From Asparagopsis taxiformis (lineage: Eukaryota; Rhodophyta; Florideophyceae; Bonnemaisoniales; Bonnemaisoniaceae): a DNA stretch of 64,000 bases. Every line of letters starts with the position of its first letter. Position 1 is the first letter of the stretch. The notes below the pieces were generated by a model that had not been told where the DNA came from, did not search any database, and saw only the letters and a program-made list of their open reading frames with translations. The position numbers and the translations under genes are program-made. The stretch is taken from contig JALQPE010002092.1 of NCBI GenBank assembly GCA_030407315.1, forward strand, positions 21,735 to 85,734, in the 5' to 3' direction. Positions 49,121-58,829 of this stretch are shown one piece after another.

Positions 49121-50189
49121 GCGAGGTAATAACGTAGATGACCCGCGGGGATACGGATACGCGCCCTACTACGTCTGGCAGCGTCGGGAAATAGTCCCTA
49201 CCCGGAACACCTAGCGAGGTGGACGCGTGCGACACACGAAAGTCGTCCGCGTCGGCGTAACGGAGCGCGAAGTAGTCGTCGTACGATATGACGCGGTTGC
49301 CCATAACGCTCAACGAGAGCGCGGTTTTCCACTCGGCACGCTGCCGCTCCGTCAATGTCCGCGGACACACGTACACGGACGCCAACGCAGTGAACGGCGG
49401 TTCCTCGGGCGTCCCCTTCCATAAGTACGCGTCCATGATGTCTACGTAGACCGCATCGTCAGCGTCGCGCAACCACGAACGGTCGCAACGAATCGACGCC
49501 GGATCTGGTAACGAACCGATCCCGCGGTCCCGTGGGCGAAACGACGCCCGGCACGACGCCCCCACGAATCTTCGCAATGCGCATGTACTCGAGTACTGCG
49601 CGTGCGTCCAAACGATCTTTGGCCAGCGTGGCCACGTCCTCGTCCGACACAGCCACCGAGGCAGCACCGCCCACGCGTGGGATAGGGAACTCGCGTCGAG
49701 CGCGACGCCGTTGCGATCGGAGGTTCCGACGGTTCCCGTGGGAACGTCCAACCCTGACGAGTCCCGACGGGGAGACTGGGGAGAACCCTCACGACGAGGT
49801 TCGCCAGCGCGCGACGCTGCCCCGGCACGACGTAAACGAGCGGCCGCGGCCATCGCAGCCACTCCACGACCAGAGGGCACGACCTCCGGCACTATCGGTG
49901 ACTCCGGACTCGAGACAGACGCCGCGGCGTCGCCATCAGCAGGGGCAGCGGCCCCTACAGCCTCGACAGGCGGAACGGGAGCCGTCGGGCGTGACGATGA
50001 GGCAACGGCCTGCGGAGCAACGGCTTGAACCGCCCCAACGGACGGGGCGGGCGCGACGGACGCTTCCGTCGCTGGCAGCGCACCGACCCTGGCGAGGGAG
50101 GGAGCGCCCTGCGAAGGGTTCCTCGCTCCACCTCCAGCAGAGCCGGCGGGCCGCGGAGTGTTAGCATCGGTGCTACGGGTCGTAACCAT
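49041..50189 (-). CDS. Element A antisense frame 1
   Basis: Starts at the ATG at 50189 (MVTTRSTDANTPRP). The first ~130 residues are Ala/Pro/Ser/Val-rich. Between about 49,690 and 49,460 the frame turns Trp/Cys/Arg-rich, as off-frame translations do, while the neighbouring minus-strand frame reads protein-like (VSDEDVATLAKDRLDARAVL, EYMRIAKIRGGVVPGVVSPT). From about 49,455 the first frame is protein-like again (DADDAVYVDIMDAYLWKG, NRVISYDDYFALRYADADD). Two compensating frameshifts, or an alternative reading, must be assumed. Antisense genes between integrase and 3' LTR are known in some plant gypsy elements; no homology to them could be checked. Confidence 0.45.
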   Translation of the reverse strand: MVTTRSTDANTPRPAGSAGGGARNPSQGAPSLARVGALPATEASVAPAPSVGAVQAVAPQAVASSSRPTAPVPPVEAVGAAAPADGDAAASVSSPESPIVPEVVPSGRGVAAMAAAARLRRAGAASRAGEPRREGSPQSPRRDSSGLDVPTGTVGTSDRNGVALDASSLSHAWAVLPRWLCRTRTWPRWPKIVWTHAQYSSTCALRRFVGASCRASFRPRDRGIGSLPDPASIRCDRSWLRDADDAVYVDIMDAYLWKGTPEEPPFTALASVYVCPRTLTERQRAEWKTALSLSVMGNRVISYDDYFALRYADADDFRVSHASTSLGVPGRDYFPTLPDVVGRVSVSPRVIYVITSRGTLLHRNDAGRACGGEGTFPHGGGR

Positions 50190-50770
50190 CGTGGTTACGC
50201 TGTACGCAATATTCACGACGAGTGCAACGAGCACAAGGACGAAGGCCACGCGGGCAAGACGAAACGAGAGAACGAGGAGAACGGAAGCAGCCAGGAGTAC
50301 CCAGCGGGGGAAAAGGGAGTGCGGAAAGAAAGGCAACGGCCTGGATGTCGATGGTGAGAGGAAGGGTGAGCGACGATCGCTAACACGTTAAGCCGCGGCT
50401 TAAATAACCTTCCGACGACCGTCGTCGTAATGCCCGTTGGCAGATTCACGAAATGGCCGCGGCCTGCGCTCGTATCGCGCTGAATTGAAGCACACCCGCG
50501 TGGTGGAATTGGACACTGCATTCGTTGCAGGGAACGCCTAAGCGAGGCATTGACGTACGATGCCAACGGGCGGGCCGCGATGATTACGAAAGAGCCGGAG
50601 CGCACGCGCGCGCTCCGGCGCCGTGGCGATTCGATCAGCCAACCGGGCCGCGTACGTTTAAACGAGATTTTTTCGGGACAACTGCCACGTCCGCAGTTGT
50701 ACCCGAAAAGGCGCCACGGCCCCGTGTCTCAGGCGCGTCCTGACGGGCCTCGCGTGGCCGGGACGTCCAC

Positions 50771-50784
50771 GTGTGGGGGTGGGG
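50771..50784 (+). promoter_or_regulatory. Purine-rich tract before 3' LTR
   Basis: GTGTGGGGGTGGGG lies three bases before the 3' LTR start at 50788, the place of the polypurine tract that primes plus-strand DNA synthesis. It is interrupted by three T residues, so it is an imperfect tract. Confidence 0.6.
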
Positions 50785-50787
50785 CTG

Positions 50788-51456
50788 TGTAGTATACGTG
50801 GCAATTCCGAAATTGCAAATATTTACGTTTTCCGCGGAATTCGAATTTCGGCGGATACGACCGGCGACAGCAATGAACGAACATTGCTGGCGCATGCGCG
50901 CGCGCAACCGGCACACGTGTGCAACGAACGTATTGGCAACGGCCAACGGACCAACGGGTCCCTACGTGTGACCCACAAGGTCCTTTCCCATTCGGGGACG
51001 TTACGAGCAGTGTTTACACTGTAAAGCGATGCCATCGTGGCTATATAGGTATTGGCATCGTGCCGGGAGGGACAGGGGACAAGACAACGATCGGGCAACG
51101 TGCTCTAGTCTACGACTGACTTCTACGTTACGTATTACGTTTTCGCCTAACGAGGCTCCGTCTCCGTCGAGCTGCGTACTCCCTACCCATCGCCACACGT
51201 GAGGCTGATCGCGTGTAGTGCCTACGGGCTTGGTTGAGAGCGCCTCCGGTGACGTGCCACCTCGTTCGTTAACGTAGTCCACGCGTGGATCGTTCGTCGT
51301 GACGCCCGTGTCTACCTGCTAACCTATTCTCTACCCTATTCTTTCTTTGCTACCGAACATACAGTCAAAACACCAGCGGGTGGACTTATTCGTTTCGTTA
51401 AGGACAGCGTGTCCGTGGCTCGTACCAGCTACTTCTAGAACTAACGTTGTTCCACA
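50788..51456 (+). repeat. 3' LTR of element A
   Basis: 669 bp, same as 37939-38607 except one C/T difference noticed by eye. Followed by the GTTAC duplication at 51457-51461. Confidence 0.95.
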
Positions 51457-51461
51457 GTTAC

Positions 51462-52810
51462 CAGGACCTCGTCGCCTACCTCGAACCGTCGCTCAGGTAG
51501 ATGGGCTCGAGCTCGGTTATTACGCAGATGCGTTTCTACCCTGCTCGCCCTTACCGACTGGAGCTAACATCTCAAACAGCCGGGATTGAGGATCCAGCGG
51601 ACGGTCCAGAAGCGGTGACGGGTCGTGGGCGACTACCCTCGGGACTACTCCGTACATCAGTTCGAAGGGGGAGGTTCCGCCTGTCATGCAACGACGGCGA
51701 TAACCGTAGAGAACGTGCGGAAGAAGCGTGTCCCATTCGACCGAGTCCCTTCCTTTGACTTTGGCTAAGGACTTCTTGATGGTCCTACCATCCGCTCGGC
51801 TCGCCCGTTAGACATAGGGGAGTATTCGAGCACGGTCTTCCAGTCGATCCCGTTACTCCTCATGAAGTTCGCGAGTGTCGCGGCTGTGAAACACCCCGCA
51901 TTGTCGGATACGATGGTAGTCGGGGGACCGAAAGAGAAGATGATCTCATCCTTCACAAAATTGAGTGCGACATCCGCGGTACTAGCTGCGGTGGCCCTGG
52001 CGATAGGCCAGCCAGTGAGGTGTTCGACGGCGATGAGAAGGAATCGGTTACCCTTGGCCGTGCGCGGGAGCGGCCCTGCAAAGTCGATGGAGAACGTGTG
52101 GAGAAGGCCTGTCAACGGCTGACTTAAGGTAGCCTACGCTATCGGACTGAGTCCGATAGCGGGGTACCGGCTGTGTTCTTCTGACACCCCTCACAACTCT
52201 TAACGTAGTCGTGAATGTCATTGCCCATACGCGGCCACCAGTAACGTTCCACGATAAACTGGCGGGTCGAAGCAGCGTCCCAATGACCGATGTTGTCGTG
52301 GAACATTTGCAGGATCTTGATTCGGAACGGAATCGGTGCGACGACCTTGGGTCCCAACGCGGTGCGGCAGAATAGCTGGTCTTCCCAGACTAAGAAATCC
52401 TTGGAACTCCGTCGAATCTTTTGTCGAGTGAGACCCTCTACTTCGGGCTCAGCTCCACCCCGTAAGTATTGGAACACTGCGACTAGGTCAGGTTCTATGC
52501 GGAGGGCTTCTGGAATGGCAAGCAGAGCGAGTTCGCCCTCATCTTCTCCTGACCCCGGAGCGGTCTGGGCTTGTTCTACACAGGACAAAAAGTCGGCAGC
52601 TGAGTTCTGCCTTCCGGCCTGAACGAGATAACGAAGTCGTATTCCGCGAGGAAGTCGAGCCAACGGGCGAGTCGTCCGTGTATATCCCTCTTCTGGAAGG
52701 CGTATTGCAACGCTTGGTGATCCGTCATCAGCTTGAAGGGCTGCGTGGAGAGAAGGTAGAGTCGGAACTTCTTTAGTGCGAAGATAACTGCTAGGGCTTC
52801 TCGTTCGCAT
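51462..52810 (-). pseudogene. Element B integrase (zinc finger and catalytic core) with the RNase H/integrase linker
   Basis: Minus-strand frames between 52810 and 51462. The zinc finger reads HDNIGHWDAASTRQFIVER, WWPRM and SCEGCQKN. A stop follows at 52139-52141. The core resumes with SIDFAGPLPRTAKGNRF, TTIVSDNAGCFT and MSNGRAERM, giving D-D-E. After 51765 another frame continues (KKSLAKVKGRDSVEWDTLLP, GGTSPFELMYGVVP) up to the insertion point of element A. At least two frame changes are present, so no functional enzyme can be made. Confidence 0.85.
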
Positions 52811-53019
52811 GCCGAATATTTTCTTTCGGCCGTATTCATTGTCCTGCTCGCGAATTGAATAGGATGAATACGCCCGTCTTCCTTCTTCTGCGCTAGGACA
52901 GCTCCGACGGATACGGAGGAGGCATCTGTCTCGACTACGAAGGTAGTATCGAAGTCAGGGAAGGAAAGGACAGGAGCCGAAGTTAGTTTTTCCTTCAGCG
53001 TCCAGAAGGCCTGATTCAT
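52576..53019 (-). pseudogene. Element B RNase H
   Basis: Ty3-type RNase H: FVVETDASSVSVGAVLAQKK, FASRTMNTAERKYSACEREA and LMTDHQALQYAFQKRDI. The frame shifts near both ends relative to the reverse transcriptase and integrase fragments. Confidence 0.85.
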
Positions 53020-53411
53020 CTCCTCTGTCCATTCGAAGGAACGTCCAGAAGAGGTAATGGGAATAGAGAAGCCGAGATGTCGGCAAACCCTTAATGAACC
53101 GGCGATAGTAGCCCGCCAAACCGAGGAAGCTGCGGAGCTCGGAAGCAGTTTGCGGCGGAGCTACGTCTCTAATGGCAGAAATCTTGGCGGGGTCTACTGA
53201 CACCCCATCCTGGCTAACTATGTGACCAAGCAACTCGACTTTAGGTTGAGCGAAGAAGCATTTGACGATCTTCAGCTTCAAACCCCTCTGACTTAGGGTC
53301 TCGAAGAGGATACGAAGGTGGGAGACGTGTTCTTCCATGTTTTTAGAGAATACCACAACGTCGTCGAGATACGCTCGGACGAATGGCAGATCCTTGACCA
53401 TCTCATCCATC
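52955..53411 (-). pseudogene. Element B reverse transcriptase, second half
   Basis: Begins DEMVKDLPFVRAYLDDVVVFS, with the catalytic YLDD. It continues through LGHIVSQDGVSVDPAKISAI and FLGLAGYYRRFIKG (thumb/connection). It is separated from the first half by the solo LTR at 53412-54170. Confidence 0.85.
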
Positions 53412-54170
53412 TGTGGGACAAGAGCTGAAGCGGGCGAGCACTCAATGCATCCGCCAGTAGCTATCATCTCTCTCCAGCAGTTTTCTTGCGTAATTTGGAA
53501 ATTTTCGAAATTGTGTAGAATTGGCGGGTGCACATGCGAGCATGATGAGCGCCACGTGTAGGGTTATTGGTCGTAGTACACGTATTGCAACACCACCGCG
53601 GCCGCCGGCGCGGCCCGTCCCATAGGGCCCTCGGGGCGGACCACTCGGCCCCGGTACGCAATTACAAGTAGTGACCCATCTCCAATGAGTAAAGGACAAT
53701 AAACCCCCTCAAAGGTACCGATCCAAGTCAATCCTAGAGGTGACGCATTGTTTTCGACACTTGTGTCTATCGTTTCCGTCTTAGGGATTGTTCCGTTCCG
53801 CATCACGGCGTGGGTGCGTAACGTACCGTGGTCCCCGGGTTGCCACGGAACGCCAACACGACGTCTACGCGTGTGAGGCTGATCAAGGTCAACGGTTTCG
53901 TCTAAGCGTGAGTGCTCGGAACCGACATACACTGTGTGTCGCGCCGCCCGTTCTGAGTTGACTATCCGCTACAGCGCCCGCCTGTTTCCGTGATCTGACC
54001 TAGCAACCGTTGGCTCGTGTGTCGCCCTGGTGGATTTTCCTCTAAGGGTGATCAAGATCCGTCCGATTCAAACCGCTCTACCACCTACCGAGTCGAGACC
54101 ACCGTTGATTAGTCGAGGCGCCTGATCGGCCACCCGAGCCTTTCGCATAAGCGCCAAGTTTAGTCCTACA
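53412..54170. repeat. Solo LTR-like insertion in element B reverse transcriptase
   Basis: 759 bp with TGTGGGACAAG on the left and TAGTCCTACA on the right, so TG...CA ends. Flanks are CCATC and ACATC, an imperfect 5-bp or exact 4-bp duplication. Removing it brings FQRMM next to DEMVKDLP and restores continuous reverse transcriptase sequence. No coding sequence is inside. It shares the short run CGTGAGGCTGATC-like (GTGTGAGGCTGATC) with element A's LTR but is otherwise different, so it comes from another family or a distant relative. Confidence 0.7.
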
Positions 54171-54561
54171 ACATCATTCTCTGGAAGGTGGACGGGGCAT
54201 TCATTAATCCAAAAGGCATAACTTCGAACTTATAGGTGCCGTACCGCGTGACGAAGGTCGTGATCTCCTTACAAGCGGTATCCATTCGAATCTGCCAATA
54301 CCCAGAGAAGAGATCGAGGGTGGTAAAGAGGGAATTCCCTCCCAATTCATCGAAAATCTCTTCGATCCTGGGTAAAGGCCAACGATCTGGTTTGATCTTA
54401 CGATTCAGGATGCGATAGTCAACGCAGAAACATGGTTTCCCGTCCTTCTTCGTAGCGATGACCACCGGGAAGGACCATGCCGATGAGGCCGGAGTGATAA
54501 TTCCCGCTTCTAGCATCCGATCGATTTCGGATCGTACTACTTCGTTGTGTTTCGGTGACAA
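54171..54561 (-). pseudogene. Element B reverse transcriptase, first half
   Basis: PKHNEVVRSEIDRMLEAGII, CFCVDYRILNRKIKPDRWPL, FTTLDLFSGYWQI and MPFGLMNAPSTFQRMM: fingers and palm of a Ty3/gypsy reverse transcriptase. It ends where the solo LTR begins. It starts at an ATG-like codon only by chance; upstream sequence is in another frame. Confidence 0.88.
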
Positions 54562-54821
54562 CCGACGAGGTTAGTGGTAGACTGGGGTGGCATCTTCTAG
54601 CTCAAAGGAGTGTTTAACAGGTACGTCGGCTTTCCGGAGATCGTGAAAGGACCAAGCGACGATTCCGTAGTCCTTCAACGATTCCGATATAATGCGCCTG
54701 TCCGATGCTGACAGGTGTGCGAGCTTCTCTTCGACGAGTTTATCGTGCTCTTCGGTTTCAGAGCGGTCGCTCTCCTCTTCTACCGCTGCTTGCGGCTTGG
54801 AGAAGTCAACGTGGGCGACAA

Positions 54822-55382
54822 TTAGCGTACCTTCGTCTTCGTCCCCTGAAGAAGTCGTCGACGCTCCTTCATCGGTGCTGAGAGACGTGAAGTCTTCGCT
54901 TTTACTACCTCCCTGTGGAGGAAGTGGAGGCCGTTATCGGGTTCTAGCCCAACCCGCGCCGATTCTTCGCCGAGTTGTATCTCGACTACTCGACTCCCAA
55001 TGTCCAGTTTAGCCTGAAGATCCTCCATGGCCGGTAAGCCGATGATGAGGCCGATAGGTGCCTTTTCGATGGTGAGAAAATCCATGGAAGCTGTGAGGTT
55101 TCCAAAGGTTATGGGCACATCTTTGACACGACCAATGCAGTTGGCGCTCGACCCATCTGCGACCGTAATCCTCTGCTTGGTACGCTTCGGCAGGAGGCAC
55201 AACTGACGGGCGAGATCAGCAGAGATGATATTGGGTATAGCCCCGGTATTCAGGAGCGCGCGAATCTCTCGCCCATAGATACGAACTGGAGCGACCATCA
55301 GAACTCGTTTGTTCTGAACGTTTAAGGCTGGCGCAGCCTTACTCGGTCGGCGATTCTTAAGAGGGGAGAAGAGACGTCGCAT
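54822..55382 (-). pseudogene. Element B aspartic protease with mutated active site
   Basis: Retropepsin-like domain: IYGREIRALLNTGAIPNIIS, with N in place of the catalytic Asp of D-T-G-A, then a second block, APIGLIIGLPAMEDLQAKLD. The loss of the catalytic Asp fits a dead element. Confidence 0.8.
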
Positions 55383-55865
55383 CTCTTTGGCGGCTTCGGC
55401 GGCGTCTCCACGGAGGAGTTGGCCGAACGTGAGGCCTGTAACGCATTAGCGAGCTCTCCAACGACGTCGTACTTTCCGACGTGATCTTGAAGAACCTTCT
55501 TGGAAGCGTTCTTTTTCTTCGCCTTGCGGTTTTTCTTCCCTCGGATGGGAAGAGGTTCCAGTTGCAAGGGAGGTAGGATACAACCCGGCGTTGGATGCAT
55601 GAGGTTGTCTGCATTGATCCCCTCAGCTCGACGTTGCTTCGGAACCGCTTCTCCCGTCATGGTACGTTTGGCAGTACCAACGACATCGGGAGTCGCGGTT
55701 ACTACGGTAACCTGATTCGCGCGGGAGGTGTCGTCCCTACCGGTAGAGGGGCTCTTCTGCTTCTCCGTGCCCTTCTGGCGACTATAGCAAGTCGCGACAG
55801 AATGACCCAGACGACCACATTTGGAGCAACGAGTGTCTCGGTGTGGATTTTCAGGGCAGGAGTTA
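55322..55865 (-). pseudogene. Element B gag C-terminus with zinc knuckle (truncated)
   Basis: A CCHC knuckle CSKCGRLGHSVATC is encoded at 55828-55787, followed by a Lys-rich stretch (GKKNRKAKKKNASKK). Immediately upstream an in-frame TAG lies at the boundary with CACTA-type sequence at 55866, so the rest of gag is missing. Confidence 0.8.
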
Positions 55866-56330
55866 CACTACGGTGTTGAAGAGGGGGCCTCAGACAGTAC
55901 GGTGAGACAGTGATTTTTACTGTCTGAGACAGTAAAAATCACTATGCGGCAAATGAAAATTAATGCCACACTTGGAGACAGTGATTTGCACTGTCTGGCA
56001 GACAGTACGGGACACTGTCTGCAGACAGTAAAAAACACTCTCTTACCGTACTGTCTGAGGCAGTGAATGGAGACAGTAAAAATTAATGATTTATTCAATA
56101 GTTGGATATGATGTAATTTACTGTACTGGGCAGTGTTGGCGGATAGTGTTTTGTATTGGCCAAGGCAACATGGCCGGATAGTGAAATACGCTGCCTGGGA
56201 CAACAGATGGAACCAACACGGTGCACTGTCCTGGGCAGTACCTGGAGACAGTGATTTTCACTGTCCTGGGCAGCACCTGGAGACAGTGATTTTCACTGTC
56301 CTCGTCTGTGTTCTCGGAAATGAACGCAGA
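55866..56330 (+). repeat. CACTA-type terminus 1 with inverted subterminal repeats
   Basis: Begins CACTACGGTGTTGA, identical for 14 bp with 61186. About 20 bp later dense copies of a ~10-bp motif in both orientations start: ACAGTAAAAATCACT, ACTGTCTGAGACAGT, CAGTGATTTTCACTGTC. A CACTA end followed by closely spaced subterminal repeats is the layout of EnSpm/CACTA DNA transposons, where these repeats bind transposase. The matching right end was not identified. Confidence 0.6.
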
Positions 56331-56344
56331 CGTCCACAACCTCT

Positions 56345-56480
56345 AGTACACCTAGTATTACTAGGCGGACGTCCATGTTCTCCAGTATTTTGGATGTCCG
56401 CCTAGAACCGGACGTCCATGCGGTCTAGTACGTCTAGTATTACTAGGGCGACATTCATTGTTTCTAGTACCACGGATGTT
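56345..56480. repeat. Inverted repeats with CGGACGTCC core
   Basis: CTAGGCGGACGTCCATG is followed at about 56390 by GGATGTCCGCCTAG, its near reverse complement, and then by CCGGACGTCCATGCGG. CTAGTATTACTAG occurs twice. The arrangement can fold into hairpins. Related sequence recurs at 57957-58105. Confidence 0.55.
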
Positions 56481-57956
56481 CCCCTCGGGATGGACTTCCG
56501 CCATGTCTATGTCCACCTAGGACGGGCGCTGGTTCAGAAATTCAAAAATTTCGACCCCAGAAATTTCTGCCGCCGTCCTCGACATGGATGTCCGCATCCA
56601 TCACGGCGGCCACTCTATTTTTCCTTGTCGGTCGACTCCAATTTCGTCTTTAATTTTTTCATCCTCTCGCTCACACCCCTTCCAGTTGGTGCTCACCTCC
56701 CCCGTACTGTACCTCAAACACCCCCATTACCACTCTAGCACGCATTTTCAACTACCTATCCCCGCTTCCACGGTGCATACCTCCATTCCATACATACTTT
56801 TCTGCTCTACCGTGCAGATTTCGTATAACCAGTCCTCATACTACCTCAGAATAGGGAAAAACACCCCCTATCTCCTCGACCATGCTCTCCCCCATCAACT
56901 TTGAAACGTATTGTTCTTCAATACCCTATCTCCTGTACCTTCAACCCCTCTCCTTCGCCCTCTCCACAAACTTCCCCTGCAGCTTACCTTTCCAAAACCT
57001 CTCACTCCCCATCCCGTACCCGACCTGCTCTAACCCTCCCTCCCTCAGCTGCTCCATGCCCCCCACGCCATCCGCATCTTCGATACCGTATACACCACCA
57101 CCACCAGCCCACGCTCCCGCTCCCCCGCCGTCTCCCCAGAAACCTCCCCGCTCTGAACCACATATCACCCTCCACTTCGCACCCTTCCTCCCACTCCCCT
57201 CCCTCCCCAAATACAATAACCCCCTTCTTCTCCATCACATCCCCACTCACCACAGCCAGAACAGACGCCACCCCCTCCCCTCTTTCTCCTCACTTTCCTA
57301 AAACCCCCTCCTCTCGGCGCCTTCAACCGCACCCTCCTACGGTCCCACCTAAACACCTCCTCCGCCCTCACTACCCCAACACCCCGCAGCGTCTCCCCAA
57401 TCCCCATAATATGCTTGTCGGCACTCCTCTCCGAATCACACTCCAATCTAAACCCGCACTCCGTACATTTCCAGCTCCCCCTGTACCATCCCAAGATTCC
57501 ATCCCCCCCCCCCACAGAACACATCCTCATACCACAGAAGAATTTTCTTCCTCTCATACCTCATCCTTAAAACCTCCATCAGCTCCATGTAAATTTCGAT
57601 GTAAATATTTTCTCCACTATGCAATCCCAAACATGTATGAGCGTATGCCTTTCCGCTTTGTCAACCCTGAATATTGGTACTCATTATTCATAAAATAGGG
57701 CCACCCACATCCCTATCCCGTTCTGCAAGCTTTACAAACCACTAGATGCATACTCCACAACTATACAACAAACACTACTCGCTATTTCGGACGACGCGGT
57801 ACACAAGTAGCGTAGTCTCAACCTTCCGTGACGCCTTCCCTGATGCGTACAAGTGCGAAACACGTCTCTACTACTACTACTAACTACGATATAGTATATC
57901 AGAAGTGAGTGCGGGAATTTTCGGCACAGGAGATGGTGCGTCTGTGTTTTCGGAAG
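56481..57956. other. Strongly strand-asymmetric (G-poor, C-rich) region, no certain gene
   Basis: From about 56,640 to 57,600 the plus strand is made mostly of C, T and A with few G. Plus-strand frames are Pro/Ser/His-rich and low-complexity. On the minus strand 57557-57165 contains WKCTECGFRLECDSERSADK and RGVGVVRAEEVFRWDRRRVR, which has a CxxC and looks more like a real protein, perhaps a transposon protein fragment. I cannot identify it. Confidence 0.35.
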
Positions 57957-58105
57957 TGGACGCGGACGTCCAGTCTCTCTAGTACGGGTCCTAGTCGGCC
58001 CCGAGATTTACTAGAACAAATGAACGTCCGCGTCCAAAAAAAATAAACATTTTTTTGGATGCGGACGTCCACTTTCTCTAGTACATATGGCGGAATACTA
58101 GGACC
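57957..58105. repeat. Inverted repeat (MITE-like hairpin)
   Basis: Outer arms GACGCGGACGTCCAGTCTCT and GCGGACGTCCACTTTCTC flank an inner hairpin whose arms are CCGCGTCCAAAAAAAAT and TTTTTTTGGATGCGG around 58,048. Sequence is shared with the repeats at 56,345-56,480. Confidence 0.6.
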
Positions 58106-58238
58106 CGACATCCAGTATACAATATATCAGCGAAAACCGGGAGGGAAGAAATTACAGCGGATGGTAAATTCAGGGCCCATATCGGACCGTATTTTATTCT
58201 CTCATTTAGGAAACTGCTCGTATACAATACGTCTCTCT

Positions 58239-58379
58239 AGAATAGGGAATACATATCTGGTCAGAATAGGAAATAAATACCCGGTTAGAATAGGAAATAC
58301 GTATCCAGCCAGAATACGTAATATGTATCCAGCCAGAATACGAAATACGTATCCAGCCAGAATACAAAATACCTGTCAG
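58239..58379 (+). repeat. 24-bp tandem repeat, about six units
   Basis: Unit close to AGAATACGAAATACGTATCC + AGCC. Six copies with increasing divergence to the left (AGAATAGGGAATACATATCT + GGTC is the first). A small minisatellite. Confidence 0.85.
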
Positions 58380-58829
58380 CATATCGTCGATCACCCATCT
58401 CCCACACTATCGCGTTCTCCCTACCATCCGAACGCCATGCACCACCATCCGCACATACTGCAAGAACCCTCACGACCTAGATTACAAAAAATACGCTCCT
58501 TCCCAATACCATCCCCGCTTTCCTCGACACACCCCAGCCCATTAAATCATCAAGACATCAAACACGAACATGGTCAGCAAAATCTTACACCACTTGAAAC
58601 GCACTCTCACTTCTATCGTATGCCCCAAATATACACATACCAGAAACACCTCACAGCTTCATTCCCCATCTTCCTACATCCCTTCTTCACTCTCCTTCAG
58701 TCCTGCCGTTCCTGCTTCACCACTCCTGCATCACATACAAAACATCAACCCCAACAGTCAGATTCAAAAGCAACGCTTACCACGACAGATATACTAGGAA
58801 CTCCCTTACTTACCTCTCCGAGAGGATGA

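Larger units (their letters stand above)
37939..51456 (+). mobile_element. Element A: complete young Ty3/gypsy chromovirus-type LTR retrotransposon
   Basis: 13,518 bp. Direct LTRs of 669 bp (37939-38607 and 50788-51456) start TG and end CA. The 5-bp duplication GTTAC lies at 37934-37938 and 51457-51461. Order: 5' LTR, primer-binding site, gag, pol (protease, reverse transcriptase, RNase H), integrase with chromodomain, a 5-kb 3' region with antisense frames and a tandem duplication, purine-rich tract, 3' LTR. The LTRs differ at one position by eye (GTACCAGTTAC versus GTACCAGCTAC near 38,579), so insertion was recent. The element is strikingly rich in ACG/CGT and CpG compared with host genes. 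Confidence 0.95.
35605..55865 (-). mobile_element. Element B: decayed Ty3/gypsy retrotransposon, split by element A and by a solo LTR
   Basis: Reading the minus strand from the right, the order is zinc-knuckle gag end (55.8 kb), protease, reverse transcriptase, RNase H, integrase zinc finger and core (to 51,462), then after removal of element A the integrase C-terminus (37,938-37,744). That is the Ty3/gypsy order. Several frame changes, an in-frame stop and two insertions show it is dead. Its 5' end is cut off by CACTA-type repeats at 55,866. Its left limit is uncertain: a possible LTR ends at 35,605, and the Tc1 element sits just beyond. Confidence 0.75.

Noticed and set aside
56901..57698. 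Pro/Ser/His-rich plus-strand protein of 265 residues
   Set aside because: Low-complexity translation of the G-poor stretch; no ordered segment or motif.
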